The translations under genes were made by a program, and so were the position numbers. The notes beneath the pieces are model-generated. The model was not told the origin of the DNA, ran no database searches, and worked only from the letters and a program-made list of their open reading frames with translations. A DNA stretch of 64,000 bases, from contig WBMZ01002668.1 in assembly GCA_013400975.1 (NCBI GenBank), positions 1-64,000 on the forward strand. Reading direction: 5' to 3'. The DNA comes from Atrichornis clamosus. Its lineage: Eukaryota > Chordata > Aves > Passeriformes > Menuridae. Each line of letters opens with the position of its first letter. Position 1 is the stretch's first letter. This document shows, in pieces, positions 24,287 through 37,482 of this stretch.

Positions 24287-27200
24287 TCCCAGGGTGGGTG
24301 CTGCAAATAAAAATACTCAGTGCTGAGTATATACAGGGACACTTTCCTATATACAGGCACCAAGAAGAATGTATGATTAAACATGGGATCTCAGAATTAC
24401 CACTCAGGCTAGAGGAAGTGGGGATGGAGAATCCCTTCCATCCCTGTCCTAAGTATTGGACAACCCATGATAGCACTGACGGAAGCACCCACTTTCTCTC
24501 ACAGTTCACACCTATGAACTTGGATCTGGAGAGAGACTTTTTCCCTTAGACACCAAAACTGGCTCCAACTTACTTTCAAGGGATGAATTGTGATTTGTGA
24601 TATGAGGGCTGGTGTCCAGTGTCATAGCAAAGCTGGCAGCCAGGAGAAGGAATTGCTAGGCAAATGCAGCTCAGTGTTTTGAGTTCCATGGTGAAGGCAC
24701 TGACCTGCTCTATCAAATGCCTCGGAAGCATTAATGTCAGCACAAGGAGGCTTGCACAGTACAATGAACACAGATGTGCTATCTCAATGTTTAGGCCTTC
24801 TAACCTGCCCAAACCTGGACAAATTTTCATGAAAAACTCAAAAGTACTATCCAAAACCCATGACTCAGTGCATGAAAGCATCAAAAAAAAAATCTTTGTG
24901 AAAAGGGAACTTGGGAAAAAGTAAAAAGCATTTTTTCCTCTTCTCTTCTTTTTTTTCTCTTGAAAACCTGGGAAAAAAATCCATCTCAGTTGGACACTCA
25001 ACAAAGAACTCTTAGCCTAAAGAAATATAATCTGGCTATACAGAAGTAAGTACAAATAGGATTTTTCAATAAAAAATATTGTTACTTATGTTAAAAATAA
25101 TTGATTGCTATATCAGATGCATCTTTACAGAAGTTTTACAACATATTCCTAATAAATTAAGGTGTGATAAAATTATTAACAGCTCACAGTTAAAGTATTA
25201 GAATATGCTTACCATAAATTAACACTTGAGAAAACAATAGCTGTGGGGCCCTGAGGGCATTAGATTTTTTGAGATTTTTCTTGGCCACAGCCGTAATACA
25301 AGGGCTAAAGAAACTGTAAGTGTTTTCTATGAAACTTTGATGCCATTAATCTGGAAGTAAAATTCTGAGTAATTTATTTCTCTGGGCTAAAGTCCAGTGA
25401 AGGAATTGTTACGTGAATTTCTAGAAACCAGGTTTTATGGAATGGGATCACCTGCCAGGATTGTTCCTCCCTTCCAGGGAAACCAAACTACATCTGATTT
25501 TCTCTTCTCGTTCACAATTTAGAGCATGACTTGCCTCACTGGGAAGTTTCCTGCACCGTGAGGTCCACATCACCAACTAAGAGGCAGTCTCTGTAAGACA
25601 CCTCCCCTTGAAGCAGGATATAGAGTGGCAGTGCTCTTCATTTCTCTTCATCCAAGTCTTCGTGGTTCAAACCTCAGACCACTGTTTGAAGTCTCTTGCG
25701 AACCGTTCCTTTTCTGCTGTGTCTCAGTCTTTGTCTGGGAAGCACATCCAAGTCTCAGGGTGTCATTGAAGCTACGTGGGATTGATGGCTTCTCCCAGAC
25801 ACCATCTCAGCTGGCTCAGGTTCTGGAGGAACTGGCCATGTGGCTGCTCCCAATTAAACCTTACATTTGCTGCATAAATACCCCAGTCCCCATATGACCT
25901 GAACCAACTGTCTTTTTCATGGTTTATATTTTCCGGGAGTCCATGTCTGGTTTAGCAATTAACAGGTCTTTTATTAGATCTCCTTTGCTTCCTAAATGCT
26001 CCAGTTTTCCTTTCTCATTATGACATAACCTTTTTAGAGTCAGATAAAACTCTTGTGCAAATTTAGTCCCCTTACCAATTTCTGGATGTTTTGCTTTGTG
26101 GCAGCCTTTTTTCAGGCAGGAAGCAGCCTTCATTAAAATGTGTTATATTTTTTATTTGTCCTTTGACCATCTCCAACTATATTTTTACTGTTTTTTCTAC
26201 TTATACCTTTTTCCTTAAAAGCCTTAGTCAAATCTTTCTTTTAATTTTGATCTATTGTTGAAGGTTTTCTTTAATCTAAGTTCTTTTGTTTAGCTCATTA
26301 GTCTAGACCTGAAGATGAGGATAATGAGAAGAAGCAAAATAGATAGTATTCCTGAGATCTCAGCCTTTATCACAAAATTAAACACTTGATAAAAACATGA
26401 GTGCCTTCTGGTAGGGGTTGCTTAGCCATGCTAAGAGAAAAACATCACTCCTGGCCACTGAAGGCACTTGGCTTTCCTAGTGGCGTGCAACCTCTGAACA
26501 CAAACCTCCACCTTTATTCAGAGAGGATACTTGCCAAAATTTCTATTAAGCAGCTGAAAAACATATGAAAATCACAGAAGGGCTTTGTTTTCTGCAGAAT
26601 CACAAACCCAAGTAATCTCAGCCCTTCCAGGGTGTTAGACTTAATTGCTACCATAGATTCTGTCTTACCTAAATCAGCAGTGACAATAAATACTTCAAGG
26701 TATTTTGTCATCACAGCTGCATTTGTCTTACAAGGTGTCATGTCCTATGAGGTGGCCAGAGTACAGCAGTATTGTGTTCTACTTTCCTTTGTTTTAAACT
26801 ACCTAAAATAGGGATGGACTGAGTCTCTCTAAAGGAAAAGTTAATAGGACATCAGATACCACATTTCAAGCTTGACTGCATTATTCAGGGTGGAAAAAAT
26901 GCTTTATTTTTATTTAAAGGACTCAAAGTATTGTTTTCAAATATGTAGCTTGTGTCAGTTATCAACTACAGTATCTTCTGCAATGACTTGCAAAGATATC
27001 TCTTAAATAAATAATTTTTAATTGAAGCAAATTCTATGAAAGAGTAAGAAAAGCAAAATCTTCTTGACAGGATTTTTGGACTATTTTGCAATCCAGCTTG
27101 GGTTTCAGTGTGAACCTGAGACATGAATGTGTTTGCATAGATGGAAAAGAAATGTGGGAAGGTCATTGAACTTAGAGAAGCGTTGGGCATACTGCATGAA

Positions 27201-30200
27201 GTGAAAACCTTTGCTGAAGCATTATTTTTGCACTCTCTGTTTCCCTGCTCATCCACTTCAAACAGCAACAGTTTTTCACAGTGTTGAAGGTCCTTCCTGC
27301 TGCCATCAGGCTGTGTAGCCATCACTTACTGTCTGCTGAGCCCTTGTGTTAGGCAATGGAAGTCCCTGACTTTCGGGAGTCGCGGTTAGACCTCACTGTG
27401 AGATGTACTAGGCCAGGATAGCTGTGCAATGGGTTTCAATGGAGGCATCCTCACCTCAGCGTTTTGTTCACCAGCACTACCCCTGAAACAGACTTTTGGA
27501 CTTGTTTTATCATACTTGCAGCTGCAAATGAAACTGCAATAGCACACCGAGCAATCCTTGCCCCAAAGTGTGCCCAGCCTAAACACAATGAGAGGGGAAA
27601 AAAACACAACAATTTTTCTTCTTTACAGATAACTGAGTAGGTCTTCTGAGTGGGATGTTAAAAGTCTTTTCCAAGGTCATATTAGAGGTGTAGGGCAAAC
27701 CTTGGAATGGACCTCATTGTCTTGAATCCTTGGCCAGGGTTTCACCTAGAAGGCTCTCTCCTTTGCATATTCAGATAGAGCATAGATAGCTTTGTGTCTT
27801 TAGATCCGGGTGTAACACAGCAAACAAAAGATACATATGCTAAGCCGCCATCCCTTTTACACATCACCTGATAAAATGTGAAAATACTTATCTTGTTAAA
27901 AGAAGCTCAAACTGTGCAACTGTGCATCTAAATGACTTACAAATATTTAAGTTTTCATTCTCTCAGGGTGGAGTTCTTCTTCTTTGGTTAGTTTTGGGGT
28001 CTGGGTTTGCGAGGGTTTTTTGTTACTAATGGCTAGTTAATCCAGGAAGAATAAGCATCTCCTACTGTGGATAAGACATAGAGGTAGGTACACACAGTGG
28101 AGTTATGCATATAAACATAAACACTCTTGCATGTGGTTAGCTAAGCAATTCTCTAGGCTTCATCAGGGGTGTTGACCAGATTTTGATGAGCTAGAATGGG
28201 TGCCAAGGCACTGACGTGGTTTTTACACATAGACACGTAGATCCTTTACCTGCAAGCTAATTCCCACATAATTATCTAGAATGTAGATATCCAGTCCCGA
28301 GGTAGCTACTTTGGACTCCCTGAACAATTAAGGAGGGAAACAGGGTTAATGGAACAAAACCTCCCAAGTTCCAAAGCACCTGACTTGTTTCAGATGTGTG
28401 TTTTCTAATGTGGCATTTCATGATTTACAACTGATTTTTGGCATTCAAGAGAGTCTAGACTGACCAGCTCAGGTGTTGCCAACTGCAGAGGTTTACCCCG
28501 GGGCAGATGACTTTTACAAACCTCTGCTCTCCGAAGGCCTTGCTTGCAAAACTATCACAGACAAGATGTAGTCCATTAGCTTTGCATCTCCCTTCTCTGT
28601 ACATATCAAGCCCTACCAAACAGGGATCAAAGACTTTCCTTTTAGTGCAACAGCTGTAAACAGTAGTCTAGACAAAATTTAAACACTCTGTTTAAACACT
28701 CTCTTTTGTTTTCTTAACTCACTGTGTAGCTTCTTCATCGGTGTCTGATGAAGCAAGTTCCATTCACTAAATACAAAATGGAAATTAGTCACTAGGTAGT
28801 TGAAAAGCCTCTTCAGCAAAACTGTGTTCCCCAAAGAAAAGGTTTCTCTAGTACAGTCATCCACTGCCCAAAAATGAAGCAGAGGAAAACTGTTCAGCTC
28901 TCATAATTTATGCCAAATAAGGATTAAAGCAGTTTATTTCTTTGTTAATGCATATATTAATGACATATAACTCACTTGCGGTACATTCAGGACCAATATC
29001 GGTAATACATGAGATAAACCATGTGTCCTACAGGCTAGGAAGGGTGCCTCCACAAGCTCCTTTATGTGCACGTTGAGTGTGGGTCCCTGCTTGTTGTCAT
29101 GCCACCTGCTGAGCACCAGCTCTACGAGGTAGTACCTGGGAATGTTGATCTGTTTGATGTAGGCAGAGGTAGCAATGCTGGCAGGACAGGTTTTGGAATT
29201 GCCAAACCTGGTTACTCTTCAAGGTATCTCACCCACTCCCACACAAATTTTCATGCTTCTTTTATACATCTTTTCAGGCTGACTCCTCCTTTGTTTCAAA
29301 GCTCTTTTCGAAGTTCCCTGGCTGTTGTTTAATCCATTAATGGTCTCTCTTTCTCTTTAACACCATCAGTGTGGGGCTGATGGTCACCTTCATCTTTAAC
29401 ATGATCAGTTAACGTGGACAAATGCCCTTCAGACAGGTTTGTGTATTCAACACACATATACACACACACACTTTACCTCACACTGTTGTGTTACCAGGTA
29501 TTGTTATTCAGACCATTTGCCAAGCATAGGTTGTACAAGCACTTACAGTTATTTTTAAAAGTGCTGTGACTATTAATCTCTTCTCTGGTTATTTTTTATT
29601 ATTTAATGTGGTTTACAGTTTAGTTTGGTATCTTGGAGGATGCTTGTAACTCTTCACTCACCTGCACATTTGTTTCTCATTTAAGTAAAATTAATGCCAG
29701 CCACTGAATTAAAGGTTGTGTATTGTTGCTTCTGCTAATTAAAGATAAACACCTGTGGCCTGCCTAGCACACTGAGTTGCTAAACTCTTGGTAAGACATA
29801 AAGCACAGATGCCATATTACCATTCATCAGCTTGGCTGCATCTTAGTGGACTGCACAAAGAGAGCTGAGGAATCCTTTGCTTCCACACTTGCCCTTGTTT
29901 TCAATGTGCTGTGGCACATTAAGCACAGAGCCAGTGCAGACTGTCAAACTCTGCTGAAACCTCTTCAGCATCTTGAACAGTCATTTACAGCAGTGGACAG
30001 ATGTGTTCCAGCTTCAGGGAAACAGCAGATGTACCTGGCCTTTATAAACCCATGTCTTAGGCTTCCTGTTAAGAACCTGGACTCTAGAACTACCCCATAT
30101 CATGGGAATGTTGTACTCTGCTACCTTGTGATCCTCTGCCCTCCTAAGCCTAGTTTTGAGCTCCTTTTAACCTCTACAGGAATTAAGATAATTTCATGGA

Positions 30201-30889
30201 TGTTTTACTTTATGCTGGCTTCTGATCCATGCCAGCTGTGCAGATTGTGCCTCCTGGTCCTGTCCTGTTGGCTTCAAGGCCCATGCTGGGAAACCAGCAC
30301 AGACTACTCAAGCCACCTGAAGTCCATTTGCAGAGTTCCATTCTGGGACAGGTCTGAGCCCAAGGAGAGTGTACAAGCAATATTATGAATATTTTCCTAG
30401 GTATTTACAAAGTACAGATATGGCATGGTGGAGCAAATACCAGCTTGCTTTGGTAACAGGCTGTTGCAGGGAGGAAGAGCAGCAGTCTGGATGCAAAACA
30501 GCCCAAGAGGGAGGAAAAAAAGAAACTGAGAGAACACAGTTATCTATTGTCTGTAAAATGGGAACATCAAAGCTCCAAACCAAGACTGAAAACTTCCTCT
30601 CTGAGGGTACTAAAGAGGTAAACAGAGTTTCCTGAAGAAATCAATAGTGACTCACCAGCAACTGCTTGCAGGAAGACCAACAGAGACACTGACAAAAGAA
30701 GTTATGTGATGACTTGCTTGGGTAAGTCTTGAAGGAACCTAAATTTTAATAGAAAATAATTGAGTTGGCAAGGAAGGGAAAGAATAAAGGCTCTACTTGT
30801 TTCAATCTTGTTCTCTCTGCTTGTTACATTTCTATGAATAAATAAATCACAGTAGCCTGGGAAGCAGTTGTGCTGGATTGTCTTGATAC
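24287..30889. other. Intergenic, no gene recognised
   Basis: Unique sequence without a recognisable gene. The longest stop-free stretch is on the plus strand at about 29795-30388 (close to 200 codons, no good start codon). It shows no recognisable domain and is compatible with chance in this slightly GC-richer patch. A short CA/TA repeat lies near 29448-29472. Confidence 0.45.
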
Positions 30890-31540
30890 CAGAAAACTGA
30901 AGGGTGGTAAACTGGTGTGATGCCAATTTTGAAAAGGACTCTGGGGAAGCTTTGAGAAACTCTAGGTCTGTAATCCTGATGCTTCTACCAGGCAAATTAA
31001 ATGAAAGTATAATGAAGATTAGAATTAGTGGACACAAATAAAAATGGTCTGAGTAGAATCATCAAGGTTTTTATAAAGAGAGATACTGCCTTATGAACAA
31101 GTTCTTTGAGTGATTGAACAAGAATTTGGAGAGAGATGATCAAGGTCATTCTAACTACTTGAATTTCCAAAAGACTTTTGACTAAGCCCATTGCTAAAGA
31201 TCATTTAGGGAACTAAGCAACCATGATGCAAACAGGACAGTGCTTTTATGGATGAGTAAATGGTAAAGAGATAGAAAACAAAACATGAGCAATTGTTTGC
31301 TTTTCAGACTGGAGGAAGCTGTAGGGGATCATTTTGGTATTTGATGTAAAACGTGAATGAGCTGGAAGAGGAGGTGGGTGACAGGCTGTTGTGATATTTC
31401 GGATGAAACTAAATTACTCAGGGTTGTAAGGATGAAGTCAACAATGAACAATGAGGGACAACCTACAAAGTTGTGTTACGCAAATTAACAAAGAACTGAA
31501 GAAACATGATTAAAAGAGTGGCCTTGCTGAAACAAAGCTC
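30890..31540 (+). mobile_element. Ancient CR1-type LINE remnant with decayed reverse-transcriptase region
   Basis: The sequence follows the order of an old amniote CR1 reverse-transcriptase region. A block reading CTTCTACCAGGCAAATTAAA (30980) is followed by AGAATTAGTGGACACA (31020), then GAATTTCCAAAAGACTTTTG (31160, the FQKAFD-type motif), GAGCTGGAAGAGG (31358) and GATGAAACTAAATTACTCAG (31402, the DDTK/LL-type region). It has many substitutions and frame breaks, so no protein can be read. The long intact synteny of blocks is what supports the call. The ends are approximate. Confidence 0.6.
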
Positions 31541-32431
31541 TTGTGCAATAAAATGTAGCACTGGACAATTTATTTAGCTTAATTTTACAGAGTTGTTTGA
31601 AAATAGAAGTCATTTAAAACAGCATTCTGGGGTTCCACGTTTGTTATAGCTTGATTACTTTCAGATCAAACACACTGCCTCTATCAATAAGAGATGTGCT
31701 CTGCTAGCCCTGGAAACTCTGTCTGCCTTCTAAAACTCAAACTAGATTCTCTTCTCATTATGTCTGCTTTGATGCCTATAGAAAATCAAGCTGTGAATTC
31801 ACTCAAGGTTCATCAGCCCTAAGATCTTCCTGTGTTTTTCTAAAACTTGTGCACAACTCCATGACCCCAGGTTTGGTGATCACCGTGATGAGAATGACCC
31901 TGAGGGATTCAACACATTTAGTTGCTTGCAGAACTGTAACACAAAATAGAGTATTTCTGTCACAAAATAAGCAGATCTGACTGTATGCTCACAGGGGAAT
32001 GATCTGTGTGTAAGAAAATGGCATTTTTACATATCTGCTTTCCAATGCATGACTACACAATAATTATTTTTGACAATACATCAGACTAATCCACTCTGAT
32101 ATATTCTGTAAAATTAATGAAGCCATAGCAATGGCAGGTTTTTGCTGTTAAATCCTCAGTGATTAGTAAATTATAGAATTAAGATTAAAAATTAGGAATT
32201 AATTCTATAAAGAATTATAGAATTAAGGAATTTGTCCATTCTCCTGCTAGAACAGATAGATTCTCAAGGGCTTTGGAAAAAAAAAATTATTTGGGAGTTA
32301 ATGAATTGTAGGTTCAAAAAACATAATAAAATTAACTACTAGAGTTCCTTTGTAATAAAAGATGGCAGATCTTCTATAGAAAGAGACAAATTATTCTGTT
32401 TAAAGAATCAATATGTGTACGCTTGCTAAAC
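31541..32431. other. Intergenic, AT-rich, with an 11-bp hairpin
   Basis: AT-rich unique sequence. A perfect inverted repeat (11-bp arms, 6-nt loop) lies at 32199-32226, beside a 15-bp direct repeat (32169-32183 and 32213-32227). No gene is seen. Confidence 0.5.
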
Positions 32432-33447
32432 TGTTGTAGTTTTGCAAGGCCTGGTTTTTGGTAGAGGGGAGAGCTACAGGGGTGGCTTCTGTGAGCAGCT
32501 GCTAGAAGCCCCCACCATCATGTCCTGCAGGGCCAATGTCTGTCTGGCTGCAAAGATGGACATGCCGCTGGCCGAGGCTGGGCCAATTAGAAGTAGTGGT
32601 AACGGCTCTGTGATAATAGATTTAAGAAGGAATTCAAAACAATCCTGGTGGCACAGTTTTACTTCCAGCCAGGGAAAAGGGGGAGAGTGAGAAGATGTGA
32701 GCAGAAAACAACGTGGAGGCACCAAGGTCAGTTTGGAAGGAGTGGGAGGAGGTGCAGGAGCCGGAGCCGAGATTCCTCTGCAGCTGGTGGTGAGACCATG
32801 GTGAAGCAGCTGGAGTCCATGGAGTCCTACGGGAGTGCAGAGATCCACCTGAAGTCATGGTAGAGCCCTTGCTAGGAGCTCGAGGAGGTGGATACTTTAA
32901 TAGGGCTGCAGCCTGTGGGGGTGTGACCCACGCCGCAGCAGCTTGAGGGGGCTGATGCCTGTAGGGATGGACTCGTGTTGCTATAGTTAGCAGAAGGCTG
33001 CTGCTCGTGAGATGGACTCACATGGGAGAAGTTCCTGGAGAACTGTCTCCAGAAGGGACCCCACAGAACAGCAGGGGAAGACAACTCCAATCCTTGAACA
33101 GAGAAGGAAGCCACAGATGATGAACTGACCAAAAAAAACCCATTCTCTATCTCTTTGCACTGTTTGGGTAGGACGTAGAGCTGGGAGGAGGGAGTGGGGG
33201 AGAAGAAGGTGTTCTCCAAAAGCTCATTTTACTTTTCATTATACTGTTCTGTTTCTGTTAGTGTAATAAATTTCCATCCATATCTTTAAGTTAGAGCCTG
33301 GTTTTGCCTGTAATTTCTCTCTAGGGGTCCTATCTTAATGCATGAACACTTAGAATTTTTTTTTTCCTCTCCTCTGTCCAGCTGCTGGGGAATTGAGCAG
33401 GTGGTTTCCATGGGTGCCTGGCATCCAGCCAGGCTCAAACCACAACA
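32432..33447 (+). mobile_element. ERVL-type solo LTR, about 1 kb
   Basis: The element begins TGTTGTAGTTTTG and ends CTCAAACCACAACA, so the ends form an imperfect inverted repeat (TGTTGTRGTTT). The end sequence, with GTGCCTGGCATCCAGCCAGG just inside it, is the familiar 3' end of avian ERVL LTRs. A polyadenylation signal AATAAA lies at 33265-33270, with T-rich sequence after it. It is GC-rich against AT-rich flanks. The flanks are TAAAC (left) and TAACA (right), so a target duplication is at best degraded. No retroviral gene sequence is attached, so it is a solo LTR. Confidence 0.75.
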
Positions 33448-35519
33448 TAACATTTTATTTACTGTGAACTGCTCCTTTAAATGCCACCTATTGTGTTCTA
33501 CATGATGGTAGTCACAAGGGATACACAGTCATTTTATCTCCTTCACAGAGCCTTAAGAACATTTATTCTTTCTGGTTTTTTAACCTAAGAATGAGTTGTC
33601 TGCTGAGAAAGCATATCTTGCTCATGTTAGTCATTTTAAGTGTGGGAATAAACCAAATTGCATATTCCTTTTTGTTGGATGCCTTCAATTCAAGAAACAA
33701 TGTCCATGTTGTCTTCCTGAGTCAACAAATTTCTTTTTAAATGGTGGAGGACCTAATTTTTGCCTTCAAAGTCCCTGAGGGTTTTGTTAAGGGATAATAA
33801 TTTCTGAAACTACAGGAAAGTAAATCGTATACTGTCTCACTGAGAACTGAAACTGAGATCTATCCAGAGTGCTGGACAGTTGAAACACGAAGCGGATGGC
33901 TCAGCAGCTCATACTCTTTCAGTCTACCTTCCTAAGTTTTTAACCCTAAGCTGGTTCACACCAAAAGACATAAAAAAGACATACAACGCTGACACATCAT
34001 CAATGTATTCTAGTAGTAAAACCACTTTGAATTTGGTATTTGACACTAATAGAACATAAATCATTCTAATACCTTCAGCATAGGCCGGTAAGCCAGACAT
34101 TATTTCTCTTGCAGAGTTGTTCTCTACATCCCTGCACTATTCTGCAACTTGGTTGATTAGGCCGACTTGAAATGTGACTTGATGCAGGTAAGAACAAAAC
34201 AAGATCCTGACAAAGCATATCCTATCATTCAGTGGTGGAACAAGGAGCAGAAGGTTGATAAGCCCTGTTTTGTTGAGCCAATTTCTGAAAGTTGCCGTGT
34301 AATAAATGTTTTAGTACACAGTGTTCACAAATACTTCTGACAACCTCACATTTTTATTTAAAAAGGTCATTTGAAACAAGCACCATGATATTTACATCAT
34401 TCAAATCACAGAGCAGGATACCAAAGTTCTTTGATTTACATCCACATATTCCCAAGATATCATCAAATAAAATTAAGTTCAAAGTCACTCTATCTTCTTA
34501 TATCAGCATAAATTAGCATTGAAAAGTGTTAATAATTTACAAAGGAGACTACATGGACAAATGATCAAAACAACACAACAAATCCACCATGGAAATTCAT
34601 TTCCTTAAAGCAACTCTGCTTCCTTAGACTTTTACGTTCCTTACAGAGGTTTTAGGAGTTAAATCCTGATGCCCTTAGTTTTTCTACAGTTCAAAAGCTA
34701 TTAATGATTTTGCCTCGGAAGCACATCAGATGTGACTACAGACTGAAGAACTCCATAAGTCAAACACTATTCCTCATTAGGTCCTCCCTTCCCCACAGCT
34801 GCAGGCTCATTCCTACTTTTGCTAATGGACTGGGCAAGGCAAATAAACAAAGATGTATCTTTTTTAATTTGTTTGAGTTTGGTCTAGCTCCTTATCACAT
34901 TCACAGCATATTCTCACAAACAGCCCTGCCAGCACAACTGTAGGAGAACTGCCTGGTGGCACACAGGCATTTTGTTTAATGAAGAAGTCACATTCCCCTA
35001 CAAAATTAATCTTTTCTGAAGGACCTCATGTCAGGATACCAGCACAGAGAAATGAATGCATCTGCAGGAAGAACCTTCCCTCTACTTTTTCTTCAGTTAC
35101 AAGCAGAAAAAAACCCTTGCTATTTTCTCCACTGTGGTTGGTTTTATTACTGTCTCAGCTTTGAAAGAAAAAGGAAAGTAACCTAGAGAAGCACGGTTAT
35201 CTCTCCACACCAAAGGGGCACAAAAAAGCAGCACTTGCTTATAATATATTTGTCCCTTCATCAGCTAGAGCACTAACTGGAGCCTGCCCAGCAAGCAGTG
35301 ATGTTGAGAGTAGCATAAAAGCTAATATGGAAAAAGAAGAGCTAGATGCCTAGTGAAGTCGTAATGTCAGAAACTGTGAGAGGGTTTAGAGAAAACAAAA
35401 CCATTGCTGGAAGGTACAAAAGTGCTAGTCTCTGTAACCCAAAGTTGTGGAGTTGGCGTTGTCTTACCTGCCTTTACCACTAGGTACCTACTTCTGAGCA
35501 TCCAGGGCTGCCTTTACTG

Positions 35520-35728
35520 TCAGGGATGAGACACAGGCACTGGGAGGGCATGCATGATGGTCAGATGTCCTAAGGTATCTATTTTACAACCAATACACTC
35601 CTTCACTGACAGAAAGGGAAGCCTAAAGTGGCAGGTACAAATATCCCAGTCGTAATCTCTTGCATTTTCACAGATACCCTTTGAACACTCCTGGCCTGAA
35701 CAACGGATACTGCTCACTGCAACAAATG
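35520..35728 (-). other. Candidate terminal coding exon of an unrecognised minus-strand gene
   Basis: On the minus strand a strong acceptor (long T-rich tract ending TTCTTCTTAG) lies at 35729-35730. After it the phase-1 frame stays open for 68 codons to a TGA at 35520-35522. The reading is cysteine-rich, with CSGQECSKGIC and later WDICTCH and VKECIGC, suggestive of a secreted disulfide-bonded module. I do not recognise the family. The phase matches the donor of the segment at 37312-37482. Open frames of this size occur by chance in such DNA, so this is a candidate only. Confidence 0.2.
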
Positions 35729-37311
35729 CTAAGAAGAAAAAAAACCAAAAAAGAGAAAGAGGTTCACTAAGAGCAGAGGACTAGAAAGGAACTTGTCCCC
35801 TCTTGTGTGGGGACTTCTGCACAGCATTCAATTCTGTTTCACAATAGGTTAATGCCTTTTCAGAGAAAGATGAAACCCAGTTGGTCTGAGGTATCCATAG
35901 TGTGAATGTGCCTAGAATGAAAATAAGGTTAGAGTCTTCCAGAGTAGGTTTGCATCCAGTTCAGGAGATGTAAGTTCATTTAGTCAACAAAATCCAAAAT
36001 AAGTGTCATGGAGAGCTTCATTCCTCACTGACTGCTCAGTAAACACGGCATATATCCCTTCTTGGGCAAACAGATGGATAAACATTTGAATGTGACAATC
36101 AGTAGCTGGCAATTTTTACCAGTTTGAAATGAGATGGTTTGATTTCAAAGTGACAGCCATGAGAGGACAGAAATGGTTCTTATCTCTATAAAACATCATA
36201 GCACGGTCTCCCAACATGGAGCTATCACTCTGAGGAAAAAGCAAGCAAACAAACAAACAAACACAAAAGTACCTACTTCAAAGCTAGGCAGATCTACACT
36301 ACATTGTGGTCATTGAAGTAATTGTGGTTTATTCCCAAAAAGACTACAGGCTATATAGACAAAAAGGATTACAAGGACTGTTATTGCCTCCTGCTATTGT
36401 TCCTCAATTGAGGAAATGAAGGATTAATCCTAGATCTTCAAAATTGATTAATCATTAATTCAGTGGAAGTGTGGGACTAATTATCTCAGAGGATTGGATC
36501 CAAAGCAGTTTGCTAAAGGTCACCAGGAAGTCTCTGACCAGCCTGTGCAGAAAAGGAACTTGGCATATGATAAATATGAATCCAAAACTACAACCAAACA
36601 CTGTCTCTGACTTCTGTTTACAGCACTGAGGCATCCTGAGGAGTCCTCTTTGATGATAACCTCTCTGATACTTTGAATGCAGCAACACAAACAACTAACA
36701 GGTGACAGGAGCTGTGACTTTGCAGAGTATTAGTCACCCTGCACTGACTGTTCTTTAAATTGTGGTTAAGTGTCAAGTGGTTTTGAACCTTGGTGAGTAC
36801 AGGCTAAGCCACCTCACGTTTTCCGTGGGTTGAAAACATTCCTACAGACTCTCACATCAGAATAGCTACTGTGGTATAAACTTGCCCTGCGGTAGCTTGT
36901 TCATGCAGCCAGTCATTCCGTCTGCTAACTTCCAGAAATTAGCAGAAGATATGTCCCATGGGCGAAAAGTGTCCACCTCTTTTTATTTTATCTCATTTTT
37001 TATGATAAATATTTTTATGGGGCTTTTTTTGCTTGTTTAGTTTTGAATATAAAATAGGCTTAGTGCAATTCTCTGACAGGAGTTCTGTCATTGCTAAGCT
37101 GATTAGAAATTCAGAAGCAGCACAGCTGAGCTCTAGTATAAGCTATCAGTAACAATCACCACTGGGAATTACTGTGTACTTCTGAAGAACAAAATCAATT
37201 TTAAATCAGAATGAGAGATGCGGGACAGTCAAGGAAGCTTGAAAGGTGACTGGGTAGTGTTATCAGTTAAATGGATTTTATAAAACATCAATTTTTCAAA
37301 GCTTTACTCAC

Positions 37312-37482
37312 GAACATGATATAAGACCAGGCCCCCAGGGATTCTGCATCTCATCAGGAGAAAACAAGGTAGCAAAGAGAGAGCTGGGCTATAAATTGTT
37401 CTGGATGGCTTGGTTCCTTTAAGGCATGTAGCTGTGTAATCACCAAACTTTTCAGAGTACTTGATCACATTGCTGGCATGTC
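37312..37482 (-). other. Candidate internal exon of the same minus-strand gene
   Basis: On the minus strand the segment is preceded by CTCTTTTAG (acceptor at 37483-37484) and followed by the donor GTGAGT (starting at 37311). It is 171 nt long, open in phase 1-1. The reading begins GHASNVIKYSEKFGDYTATC and later becomes hydrophobic. The entry phase fits the donor of 55423-55675, and the exit phase fits 35520-35728. No family recognised. Confidence 0.2.

Noticed and set aside
24576..25004. 142-codon minus-strand open frame
   Set aside because: Dominated by Phe/Leu and Lys runs from poly-pyrimidine/purine sequence, with no motif. Only a small part overlaps the splice-flanked candidate at 24574-24655, and in another frame.
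29795..30388. Stop-free plus-strand stretch of about 198 codons
   Set aside because: No good ATG (the first candidate start is GTG), no recognisable domain and no clear splice sites. One such run is expected by chance in 64 kb read in six frames.
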